DNA of 64,000 nucleotides from Arenicola marina. Taxonomy: Eukaryota > Annelida > Polychaeta > Arenicolidae. Below the pieces are notes generated by a model. It was given only the letters and a program-made list of their open reading frames with translations, ran no database searches and was not told the DNA's origin. Below are positions 33,716-45,200 of the stretch, one piece after another (position 1 is the stretch's first letter; the number at the start of each line of letters is the position of its first letter). A program made the translations under genes and the position numbers. Location: positions 16,176,254-16,240,253 of the forward strand of contig OZ025260.1 in assembly GCA_964019135.1 (NCBI GenBank). Reading direction: 5' to 3'.

Positions 33716-34614
33716 CAGCCAAATTCATTGTTTTACAATTGATCATGCGATATAACAGTACGTTTTGAATTCAGAAAGAGAAATAAAAGTGAGCAAGGGA
33801 GGCCGGGATCCCTACAACAACTAGAGACGGCTGAAAAAGCGGGGCAGCTGGAGGGGGGAGACTGGCCCTCCAAAACCGCTGAATTCCCGAAAGTGCTTTC
33901 CTCGCAGAGAGCCTGTTATTACCCCACACGGTTTTCAATGACACACCTTAGCCAAACGTGGCAAATATATGTCTTAAAACTCCAAGCCATCCATCCGTTA
34001 TTACGAATCCATTTCTGATGCGTCATGGAAACTAAAGAGATACCACTATTGTCAGCCCTTCTGGGTTTTCTACTCGAACCATGTGTCTTTTTCCTTTATT
34101 CTGACATCTAAAACTGTAAATCCGCAAGGGAGTATTAAAACTCGTAAACTATCATTTCAAGCACAACTAATATCCTTCATCCCATCTTGTCGTGAATGAT
34201 CCCGTGTCATAGAATCCCAGCGACGTAACCCGCGGCGTTTTCCCCATTCACAGCCATTTACAGGCAAATGTAAGTCAGATTTTGCCATAACGTTGTCGTT
34301 GACCCTTGTTGTTGGGCCAGATCGTTCTACCCGGACCTCCCGTCCACGGCGGACTGATGGAGTGTTAACTCATGCCTCACCAGTCTTCTGTATCCAGGAG
34401 ACACTCCTTCACGCTGAACGGGGCCTACAACAGTTTGTGTTTTATCATTCCCCCAAAGACTAATTCACGGAGACTTATTGCTTAACCACAAACGTATTAA
34501 TCGTTCTACGGGAAATTTCAGCAAACAAATAAGTATTCTTATAACATATTAATGTCTTTGCAACTTTAATCAGAAAGACAAGTTTGTTCAGATGCCAAAA
34601 TATATCACTAACAA
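33716..34614 (+). repeat. Direct U2 fragment, unit 2
   Basis: Matches about 19,385-20,275 of unit 1 in direct orientation, then breaks into the M3 array. The last 1.5 kb of U2 present in other units is missing. Its first 600 bases are an inverted repeat of 29,085-29,700, since both derive from the same part of U2. Confidence 0.88.
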
Positions 34615-35127
34615 ATTACCAGAGTACACCCAGACAGCCACCCGCCTCCCATGTCACCAGTCCATTACCGGAGTACACCCAGACAGCCGCCCGCCTCCCA
34701 CGTCACCAGTCCATTACCAGAGTACACCCAGACAGCCGCCCGCCCCCCACGTCACCAGTCCATTACCGGGGTACACCCAGACAGCCGCCCGCCCCCCACG
34801 TCACTAGTCCATTACCGGGGTACACCCAGACAGCCGCCCGCCTCCCACGTCACCAGTCCATTACCGGGGTACACCCAGACATCCGCCCGTTTCCCACGTC
34901 ACCAGTCCATTACCAGAGTACACCCAGACAGCCGCCCGCCCCCTACGTCACCAGTCCATTACCAAGGTACACCCAGACAGCCGCCCGCCCCCCACGTCAC
35001 CAGTCCATTACCAGGGTACACCCAGCCAGCCGCCCGCCTCCCACGTCACCAGTTCATTACCAGGGTACACCCAGACAGCCGCCCGCCTCCCACGTCACCA
35101 GTCCATTACCAGGGTACACCTAGACAG
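34615..35127. repeat. M3 minisatellite array, unit 2 (about 10 copies)
   Basis: 49-bp monomers as in unit 1, several with the variant ccagagtacaccc. The first monomer follows the U2 fragment at a private junction (aacaaattaccagag). The right junction with M1 is the common one. Confidence 0.97.
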
Positions 35128-37112
35128 CCTCCAGAACCTTGAGGACACCGCGGTGGCGTGGTGAAGGATGGTAGCTATAGCCCAGGTCCGCTTCAGATAG
35201 CCTCCAGAACCTTGAGGACACAGTGGTGGCGTGGTGAAGGATGGTAGCTATAGCCCAGGTCCGCTTGAGATAGCCTCCAGAACCTTGAGGACACCGCGGT
35301 GGCGTGGTGAAGGATGGTAGCTATAGCCCAGGTCCGCTTCAGATAGCCTCCAGAACCTTGAGGACACCGCGGTGGCGTGGTGAAGGATGGTAGCTATAGC
35401 CCGGGTCCGCTTCAGATAGCCTCCAGAACCTTGAGGACACCGCGGTGGCGTGGTGAAGGATGGTAGCTATAGCGCAGGTCCGCTTCAGATAGCCTCCAGA
35501 ACCTTGAGGACACAGCGGTGGCGGGGTAAGGGGTGGTAGCTATAGCCCGGGTCCGCTTCAGATAGCCTCTAGAACCTTGAGGACACCGCGGTGGCGTGGT
35601 GAAGGATGGTAGCTATAGCGCAGGTCCGCTTCAGATAGCCTCCAGAACCTTGAGGACACAGCGGTGGCGGGGTGAGGGGTGGTAGCTATAGCCCAGGTCC
35701 GCTTCAGATAGCCTCTAGAACCTTGAGGACACCGCGGTGGCGTGGTGAAGGATGGTAGCTATAGCCCGTGTCCGCTTGAGATAGCCTCCAGAACCTTGAG
35801 GACACCGCGGTGGCGTGGTGAAGGATGGTAGCTATAGCCCAGGTCCGCTTCAGATAGCCTCTAGAACCTTGAGGACACCGCGGTGGCGTGGTGAAGGATG
35901 GTAGCTATAGCCCGGGTCCGCTTCAGATAGCCTCTAGAACCTTGAGGACACCGCGGTGGCGTGGTGAAGGATGGTAGCTATAGCCCGGGTCCGCTTCAGA
36001 TAGCCTCTAGAACCTTGAGGACACCGCGGTGGCGTGGTGAAGGATGGTAGCTATAGCCCGGGTCCGCTTCAGATAGCCTCTAGAACCTTGAGGACACCGC
36101 GGTGGCGTGGTGAAGGATGGTAGCTATAGCCCGGGTCCGCTTCAGATAGCCTCTAGAACCTTGAGGACACCGCGGTGGCGTGGTGAAGGATGGCAGCTAT
36201 AGCCCGGGTCCGCTTCAGATAGCCTCTAGAACCTTGAGGACACCGCGGTGGCGTGGTGAAGGATGGCAGCTATAGCCCGGGTCCGCTTCAGATAGCCTCT
36301 AGAACCTTGAGGACACCGCGGTGGCGTGGTGAAGGATGGCAGCTATAGCCCGGGTCCGCTTCAGATAGCCTCTAGAACCTTGAGGACACCGCGGTGGCGT
36401 GGTGAAGGATGGCAGCTATAGCCCGGGTCCGCTTCAGATAGCCTCTAGAACCTTGAGGACACCGCGGTGGCGTGGTGAAGGATGGCAGCTATAGCCCGGG
36501 TCCGCTTCAGATAGCCTCTAGAACCTTGAGGACACCGCGGTGGCGTGGTGAAGGATGGCAGCTATAGCCCGGGTCCGCTTCAGATAGCCTCTAGAACCTT
36601 GAGGACACCGCGGTGGCGTGGTGAAGGATGGCAGCTATAGCCCGGGTCCGCTTCAGATAGCCTCCAGAACCTTGAGGACACCGCGGTGGCGTGGTGAGGG
36701 GTGGTAGCTATAGCCCGGGTCCGCTTCAGATAGCCTCCAGAACCTTGAGGACACCGCGGTGGCGTGGTGAAGGATGGTAGCTATAGCCCGGGTCCGCTTC
36801 AGATAGCCTCCAGAACCTTGAGGACACCGCGGTGGCGTGGTGAAGGATGGTAGCTATAGCCCGGGTCCGCTTCAGATAGCCTCTAGAACCTTGAGGACAC
36901 CGCGGTGGCGTGGTGAAGGATGGTAGCTATAGCCCGGGTCCGCTTCAGATAGCCTCTAGAACCTTGAGGACACAGTGGTGGCGTGGTGAGGGATGGTAGC
37001 TATAGCCCGGGTCCGCTTCAGATAGCCTCCAGGACCTTGAGGACACCGCGGTGGCGTGGTGAAGGATGGTAGCTATAGCCCGGGTCCGCTTCAGATAGCC
37101 TCTAGAACCTTT
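35128..37112. repeat. M1 minisatellite array, unit 3 (about 27 copies)
   Basis: 73-bp monomers. From about 36,180 to 36,650 there is a run of seven almost identical monomers sharing ggatggcagct with cctctagaacc, a locally homogenised block. The M1/U1 junction at 37,100-37,115 matches those of units 1 and 2. Confidence 0.97.
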
Positions 37113-40100
37113 ACCATAGCCTGGAATAGTAACATCCCACACCAAACCAAGGAAATGAGGAAATCGTGTTCGATAGTCTAAGAAATCACAACACGCCATG
37201 CCATAGCCAACAACATAAGGACACGCTATTCGATTCCCAAGGTCACATGAACACGCCATTCCATATCCAAGGTCATGAGTACACGCCACTGGGCACGTGG
37301 CAGCGATACAGAGCGGTCTATTAGAGTTGACTACCAACCACCCAGGACGGTGTGTCCGGCCACCCAGCTGTTCCCAGCCTGGGGCCACCCCGTCCGCCCC
37401 TCGAGGGGTGGAGCCCCACCTGGGTACCCCCACCCCACCGGTCGCCATGGACACGCTCACGCAGACACAACCACCCATGATGAGAAGGGAAATTGAATAC
37501 GAACGAGAGATCTGCCAGCTCCGCCAGATGCAATCCCGTTTGTTGTCTACCGAAAGCGCCGCCGGTCTAATAATGCACCGTGTCTTCATAGGCGCTGTAC
37601 CGATTCCCCACCCCCCCACCCCAATTCCCCCGCCCAACCCAGCCTTCCACCCCCAAGCGATTTACCCATCACCACCCACCGCACCTCGCCCCGCTCCCTG
37701 CCCCCGACTCTAGTCTTTGTCATGATGGCCGTCTCCTGTCATCAAGTTACAGAGTGCCGGGATGTTCCTCCGTGATAATGGAAAACATCATTGTGCCAGG
37801 ATAGCTCACGTGCTACTTCGCCTGGCAATTATTGCAATAATCGTGATGGCGTGGGAAATAGATGAAATGCCACGAGGTGTTGGGAGGGGTTTGGGTGCAC
37901 ACACTACTGTCGTTCCCGGAGAGGTGGATCAGTGGGATAGGGTTTTATGCCATATTTATACACACATGGGCCAAAGCGGGCCAAAGAACCCCGGGACGAT
38001 GAGATGACAGAATACGGGCAGAATTGACATCAAGCATGGCGAGGCATCAGGGGAGCAAACTGTGGGCAGCCACAAACAGTGCCATTGTGTGATTTCAGAA
38101 TTCATTGTTTAGCAAAAATGTATCATTACCATTATCATACCTATTATTATCAATATTGCAATAAAAGTTAGTTTGGATAGTAAAGAGGGAGAGACGATGC
38201 ATCAGTAGGGAAGCGATAGCTCAACACTTACCCGTCCATCAATTTGTGACGTCACAGACAGATGAAGACGACCTTCTGGTGACAAAGGTCTCTGGTAATC
38301 TCGATCTCTCCCAACTGCCGCCAATTATTCCTCCCCCTCCCCCACCCCTCTACCGCCTCATCTTCATCAACCCCCACCCCACTCCCCGCTTCCAAGCTCC
38401 CCGATGCAAACATCAGCTAATCAAAAACGTGACCCCTCACAAACTTGTGATTGCTTTCGAATTACGTCATTTACTTGTAAATTGGCAGAATTGGAAGGAA
38501 TTACTCCCAGACACAATGCCAACACACGGACACAAGACGTGCCGTGGGACGGGCACAAAACACATTGACTTCCCATTCCAGTCTCACGCCAGCCTGATGG
38601 ATTTCCCAAATAGGCCCCACCACGTTATTTGACTTTCCCCGACCAATTAGCAGCGGTGGCCACAGGGCGGGGATGAAACGACGTAGTAAGGACTGGGCTT
38701 ATTTCCATTTTAATGACCTCCGCGGTATTATAACGAAAGACATCGCACTTCTACGATGCGCTATAGCGATGCGATGCGCTGTCACCAAGGGTTGGCTGCT
38801 CAGTGGAAGAGAACCACGTGAGACTTTCGTATGAACGCTGTCCTTTCCGGTTTTTAGTGTCCCTATTAAACCATCTTCGGGGAACAACATGTATGCGAGG
38901 ATCCACGTGGGGCCATCTATTCTAATCGAGCCGGAGACTTGAACGCAGTGACCACTTGGAGAGTTCTAAAGTCTAGAGTCGTCAAGTCTGTTGGTAAATG
39001 ACGCCTTGACTTTGAACCGGGATTCTTTTCGTTTGCTTAATGACGGATCCTTTGATAAATCATGGTTAACGGCGTTCTATTGCAACACATATCAGCAGTA
39101 ATACTATAATATATAATGAAAATATTTAAGATTTTTCAGAATTTATTTTGCATATGAAACAAACTTGAGAGTGCACACGGATTTTGAGGACGCTAATATC
39201 ATATTTGGGCAGTTCAGATGCATGTCTAAAACACAAACTTGTAACGAATCGCACGAACGGAAATATTTTCTTGTGTATAAGTCAACATATTGAACTTAAT
39301 AAGGCGTGACGTCAGTGGTTTACGACACGCTGCTCCTGGCACATGTCAAATATATATACCGCTTTCCTTCACTTTTATATTATTTCTGAAAACCGCCAAA
39401 GAAGACCAAACTAGACTATGCTTATCATATTTTATTCCGTAAATGTGTGGAGTGCATATACATCTATATTAATGTTCACAACCAGTTATTTACACCACAT
39501 TCATCCCATTATTAGCACCTTTGTTTCACCCAATCAGGGCGTGAGTTCAGCCCTTGGTTAATAGAGCCTCATTTCATGGGCCATGGAATTTATTTCCTCA
39601 ATTTGGCCTTCATATGCACAAAAGCGGTCTAAATTAAGCACCAACATTTCTTTTTCACCCAATCTTGCACGTGGATTATGGTGAGCACATACATTACCAT
39701 TACATTCAACCTTGCCTACGTTGAAGCCGCAAGTAATTTTTATCGAGGAGGGATTTTGGTGAAGAAAATCACGGATCGGGACACCATGTGAGGGAAAGAC
39801 ACTGGGTGTTTCTTTTGTAGAGGATAATCGCGGGGACGGCACGTCAAAAACAGTCTGGCATCTGTCGGGAGTGGGCTGAGCTGACACTGACTGGCCACTT
39901 CGACCCCCCCCCCCCCCCGCTTCCTCCCCGCTCCTCTTCGCCCCCACCTCCTCCCCATGGCGTGACCCGGGGGTCCTGTACAGGACGAGATACCGAGTCC
40001 CCCATACATCACCGACCGTCATCCCCGCTTCCCGAGACCCTACATCGTTTACCTCATCCGTTGATGTCATAATGGCGGAGACAATTTATTATGATGGCGA

Positions 40101-40515
40101 AATCGCTGGAGGAAGAATACCATGGAAGGGGTATTTCCGGTTACAGTCAGTCAGCCTCTTTGCCAAAAAAATATAGAAGGTAGATCGGCCGGTGCACTTT
40201 TACAGAGTCTTGTTCCTGGCGTGAAACACTCACCAACCGATTATAATTATAGGTACAACCCATTTGCATAATATTTGCATATGTTGTGGGTGGCAAGGAT
40301 TTCCATTCAATGGTTATCCATGTTATTTTAATTTATAATTTATCATTGATGCCTGGGTCCGGAGAAAATTTAGGACTTGCGGAAATAATGTTTTTTGATT
40401 TGTTTTTCCTAAAATTGAAAAAACAAAAAACCTGAAGAAGCGATTCCGGGCAGTGAGTAAACGTCTCCTATGACGTCACGATGCTTCATCATGTGACGCC
40501 GGCGGTGTCGTGACG

Positions 40516-40687
40516 TCACAGCTTGGACGGGAAAAGCGTCTCGAAGGCAGTCTGTATCATGTCAATCATGTTGGTGGTCATGGTGGTGCGCCGGAAGCGA
40601 GCGAAGGCCAGACGGTTGCACTCTCTAGTGAGGAGGCAGCCAGCGTGGGCGCCACACAGGGCGGGTCCGTACTGACGTAACAGAGCG
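40516..40687 (-). CDS. NAXD: NAXD last coding exon, unit 3 copy (partial gene)
   Basis: 172-bp exon intact from acceptor (TTAG) to stop, same length and phase as the copy at 13,894-14,065. Differences from unit 1 seen by eye: His replaces Tyr in GA(Y/H)AGC, and two synonymous changes (in the Ala-Arg-Phe-Arg region and the Thr-Arg codons). There is no frameshift or stop. The hexamer matching the unit 1 poly(A) signal reads AATCAA. The function of the encoded segment is as described for unit 1. Confidence 0.85.
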
Positions 40688-41210
40688 CTAACAGACAGCC
40701 AGGGGAGGAAGAGAACAGCAACACATTAAGACAAGAAATATCACGTCATGTGTGAGTAATACGCGAGCTATGACGCGGGTCCGTACTAACGTAACAGAGC
40801 GCTAACAGACAGTCAGGGGAGGAAGAGAACAGCAAGACATTATAACGTGTAAGTTAATGTCCGAGGAACACGACATTACCGGATAATAATGGAGTCCGAG
40901 GGCAAAACCCGAGGACCCATTGTTATCCAGTAATGTCGTTTTCCGAGGTCATTAACTTATGTAAAATCCACGTCCTTATGACTCAAAGCCACTACACTAC
41001 AGAAAAATAATGTCGTGAGAGAACAATAGAGTGACGTCATCAGTGGATTTTACAAGAAATATCACGACATGTGTGAGTAATACGCGAGCTATGACGCGGG
41101 TCCGTACTGACGTAACAGAGTGCTAACAGACAGTCAGGGGAGGAAGAGAACAGCAAGACATTAAGACAAGAAACCTCGCGATATGTGAGTAATACGCGAG
41201 CTATGCTGAC
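40663..41210 (-). repeat. 114-bp acceptor repeat, unit 3 (three copies, one interrupted)
   Basis: Copies start near 40,663, 40,777 and 41,098 (gggtcc landmark). The second is split by the fold-back insertion. Decoy exon starts fall at 40,801 and 41,122, upstream of the true acceptor in transcript order. Confidence 0.8.
40843..41053. mobile_element. Fold-back (MITE-like) insertion private to unit 3
   Basis: About 211 bp absent from units 1 and 4. The left part is an imperfect hairpin: gtaagttaatgtccgagg near 40,850 pairs with the reverse complement near 40,950, around a centre at about 40,900. The right part is bounded by gtaaaatccac (40,961-40,971) and its inverted repeat gtggattttac (41,043-41,053). 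It replaced about four bases (agac) of the 114-bp repeat. No clear target-site duplication or ORF was seen. A non-autonomous DNA element is the most likely identity. Confidence 0.6.
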
Positions 41211-41390
41211 CTATTGGTTCAATATAGTGAGCGTATGTCTTCACCTTAGGTTCATCGGTTGTTTTAAGTAGGGACTGGTTTTAGTAATTTCGCGTTGGCG
41301 ACAATGGAAAGGGCCAAGATAGAGAGAAGCAATTTTCCAGGGAGAAAGACAATTAGATCTGTATCCTAAACAAATGTAGATATTTGCAAA

Positions 41391-41478
41391 GGTGGTGCTC
41401 GATCCACGCAAAGGCCGCTTGGGCTGGCCCAGCCCTTGACAACAGGCGAACACCATACTCACTAGGCCACGGGGTGAC
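41391..41478 (-). repeat. tRNA-derived SINE head, unit 3
   Basis: Counterpart of 14,446-14,534, with the same decayed A and B boxes. Confidence 0.4.
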
Positions 41479-41747
41479 CCTTTCACTTAGGCATTTGGAA
41501 GATAGAACCGATGAGTCAGACGCGCCTAAATATTCTTCTTCTGTGTTCACCCGCTTTTATTTTACATGCAAAGCTCCCAGAACTAAACAGACCGGACTTC
41601 ATTCTGGCTAAAAGCTGTTGCCGAAACATTCACATTTGTTTGTCGTCAATAAACAAATAAACTTTGAATCGAGAAATAACGTGGCGCAACCACTTTACAT
41701 TACTGGTCAGCCGGATAAACCTAGCCCGGGCCTCTGGGAGACCCAGG

Positions 41748-42155
41748 GCACAGTACCCGGCGCCAGGAGACTCAGACACAGTACCCGGGCACAGTACCCG
41801 GCGCCAGGAGACTCAGACACAGTACCCGGGCACAGTACCCGGCGCCAGTAGACTCAGACACAGTACCCGGGCACAGTACCCTGCGCCAGGAGACTCAGAC
41901 ACAGTACCCGGGCACAGTACCCGGCGCCAGTAGACTCAGACACAGTACCCGGGCACAGTACCATGCGCCAGTAGACTCAGACACAGTACCCGGGCACAGT
42001 ACCCGGCGCCAGGAGACTCAGACACAGTACCCGGGCACAGTACCCGGCGCCAGTAATCAGGCACAGTACCCGGGCACAGCACCCGGCGCCAGTAGACTCA
42101 GACACAGTACCCGGGCACAGTACCTGGCGCCATTAGACTCAGACACAGTACCCGG
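41748..42155. repeat. M2 minisatellite array, unit 3 (about 10 copies)
   Basis: 41-bp monomers as in unit 1 but far fewer, inside the last NAXD intron (40,688-42,168). The flanking sequences on both sides are the same as in unit 1, so the difference is array length only. Confidence 0.97.
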
Positions 42156-42168
42156 ATACACTACTCAC

Positions 42169-42292
42169 TTGTCATTGCTGCCGCTGGCGGTCGCCTCGTG
42201 GGCCCAGAAGGAGAAGACCCCCAGAGACCCCGCCAGGATGTCTCCTTGCCCCCCACACCGCCGGGCGCTACCCCCACCGTCACACACCAACG
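42169..42292 (-). CDS. NAXD: NAXD penultimate coding exon, unit 3 copy (partial gene)
   Basis: 124-bp exon, intact acceptor (GCAG) and donor (GTGAGT), CGGQGDILAGSLGV motif preserved. Compared with unit 1 I see Asp for Gly just after LVC, Thr for Ala in the HEA(T/A)A stretch and a synonymous Gln codon. It encodes the active-site GGxGD loop of NAXD and splices in phase to 40,516-40,687. Confidence 0.87.
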
Positions 42293-45200
42293 CTGCAAAA
42301 CAAAACAATACTCGTTAGCGGGGGACGAGCCACATACTAATCTATATGTTATTCTAGAGTGTTCATTGTTCGCTGTTGCTGGGATTTTTTATAATTGAGT
42401 TAGGGGGGTGGGGGTGGGGGTGTGAATAAGCATCAGCTTCTGCTAGTTTCCAACTACTGTAGCTTTGTTTATACTCTGACTTACTTCAATAAATTATTAT
42501 TATACGAGGGTTATAATCAGTCACACAATGAGGGACCAAGTGGTGATTAATCGTGGCTCGGGGTTTTCATGCTTCATGTTTCCACTGGCGCGAGAAAAGT
42601 GCCTTCCCAAACCAACAGCCAACTGGGTACACCATCAAATCGCAAAGTAAAGACAATATATAATCAGCATTGTGAGAGCCCGCCTACTTACACATACCGG
42701 ATAGGCCGGATAAGCCTCCCCATGTCAGTTGGCGGTAAGCAGGTTGAGCTGCAGATCAACTGGTTACGGGTTCGCGCCCTGGCACCAGCACCTTTCATCT
42801 AATCCTGTTTCCTTGGTCCGTCGGTTTCTTGGTCCAGTTTAAGCTTCAAGTGCACAAGGGGCACAAGGTCCTAAACACCGGATTTGTCCGCATCATAATA
42901 CCATTAATGGTAAGTTTACCCCACTTCGTTAATGACAAACCAGAGGGAGGCCGGCGGGTTTTTCTTTTTGCGAAATATAAGCCCGCCACCCCCACTTCCC
43001 CCTAATCTCCTCGCCATACGCCGAAGCCTAAATCTTGGATCAACTTTTGGTTTATTAAACGCTGAACACCAATCCGAGACCAGCCCTAAAACGTCTCATC
43101 CAATGATTTAAACGGCATGATGGTTGTTAGAACTGCGCTATCGTTCGGCCACAAAGGGCAACATGGAACTCTTGGGGCAATAAAGTACTTGATGTCACAA
43201 AAAGCCCAGTAGTATGGACCATGGACCCCATTGACAGACAGTCGCTGCATGGATCAATGACATGAAATAAAAATTATATGTTGGTGCTTAGGCAAAGTTT
43301 ATGCGTATTGGGGCGTTTAAACTGAGGCAGGAACCCCCCAGGACAACATATATACAGCGTTGTAGCGTGACAGAACCGGGATTCTAACCCATGACCTGTT
43401 TATCAGCCGAATAAAGGTCAAAAATAAAAGTCGCCAGTTAACACATCCGGGTCTCAAAATCGTGACCACTTGGCTTCTCCTACAGCTGAACATGGCACCA
43501 AGAAGTGTCATTGTGGGCCTGTTACCAGCACCCGGGACAGGACTAGCCGAAAATACAGAACGCAAGCCTCTGCTGTTATCGTATGGTTGCGGGTTCAAAT
43601 CCCACTTGTGTCTAACCGATCTGAATTTACCCGCCCGGTATTAACCTATGTGTGCATAAAATTGGCATGACACATCAATCGATCCATCCCTCAACTTGTT
43701 TACGTGTCCTTCAATCGACTATTGTGTGCAGGGAAAGGGCAATATTTCAAGATCAAGTTGGTTGCAATAAAAAGGTATAGCTTTGTAAAATGAAAGCACC
43801 AAATGTCGTTCTCGATGCAAGATAACGGAACCAAAATGTGACTATGTGAATATCTCTGGATGTGGCATTGAGATCGATAAATCAGAGAGTTTTCACCGCG
43901 GGGTGGGCGATCAAGGAGTACTGGGGTGGGTTATAGTGACACGCCACCTGGTGAAGAAGTGACGGTTATAGTGACACGCCACTTGGTAAAGGAGTGAGGG
44001 TGGGAGTTATAGTAACACGCCACCTGGTGGGCGACACGTAGTAGCATCCGACGTCGTCAGCTACAAAGAAAGTGACTTCCGGTACTGAAAGTCGAGAGAT
44101 AAATAAATAGTGAAACTAAAATGAGAATAAAGTGCGCGCGACCTTTGAGTGGGGCGCCTGCCGCTATCAAGGGGACGATTTGCAAATGACCAGATTTCGT
44201 GATGTGCTTCCTCTCTCCTTATTATCCAGCCCACAATGCACCGGGCGGCCGAGTGGCGGCTCAGTCGGTCGTAAGCACGACGTAGATGACAGGCAGACCC
44301 ATAGACGTTTATTCCGAAGAAGAAAATGTCTTTGGATACTAAACCGACGGTGGAACTAGCTGGGGGACAGAAGAGCTGCCCTACCTACGCACACCCATTT
44401 CAAAGTTCACCGACCAACCGGGGTATCCAGTCCCCAGGGGGCGCTACCAGAGCACGCCAGACCTTTCTGAGTCTGAGGATTGCTTACATATTTTATGATT
44501 TACGTCTTGGAGTCTTCTGCTAGGGCATAAAAGGCATTAACCTTTCGGCGTCACATCGCGACACTTACTAGAAGACAGTCGGCGCGGCAATATTCCTTGG
44601 TGGGATGGATTTGTGTTTAATGCCACTGTTGTGCACACATGTTTTTCCTTCAAACCAAGCCAGCCGTACCTCTGGGGTTAACGAGATAAATGGACTCGAG
44701 GTTCTTGGGTTACTTACACGTTATGGCGCTCGCTGGCAATCAAGGGATCTTTTACAGTTTACCCGTTCAAACATAGATATGAGCCAACGTGTAATGTGGC
44801 TAATGGAAATACCCCGCTGAGCTGTCCCAAAGCACCTCGGCCTTGTGTTTGCCAATTATGGGTTGGTACTTTCATACTTAGGAGAACCAGCTCACGTCTG
44901 GTCTGAAGGAGCCGACAGCAGACAAACATAGAGCCAATCAGAGCCACGCCAGGAATGGCGACATGGACGTCAAGTCGGCGGGCGACGGGGGGCGGCGGAA
45001 CAACTGGCGAACAACGCTGTGTAACAATGCCAGGAGGGTAACGTCATATCGACAAGACGAATGAGTCAATGAATGGAAGGCAATTTGTAACCATTCACGT
45101 CTGTTGGGCTCCAGATCAGCTACGAGACACCGTGCTATATTAAACATTAAAAACGCAGCGACAGTGCGGTTAAATACATAGAGCAACTCCCTTTGTTAGC

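Larger units (their letters stand above)
37113..41747. repeat. U1 block, unit 3
   Basis: Same content as unit 1, plus about 205 bp that unit 1 lacks (about 39,010-39,215) and a private 211-bp fold-back insertion at 40,843-41,053. It includes the last NAXD exon (40,516-40,687), three copies of the 114-bp acceptor repeat (one interrupted by the insertion), and the tRNA-derived head near 41,391-41,478. No other gene is recognised. Confidence 0.9.

Noticed and set aside
41748..42155. M2 and the other regular arrays considered as CRISPR
   Set aside because: Monomers are contiguous with no unique spacers, and the context is eukaryotic.
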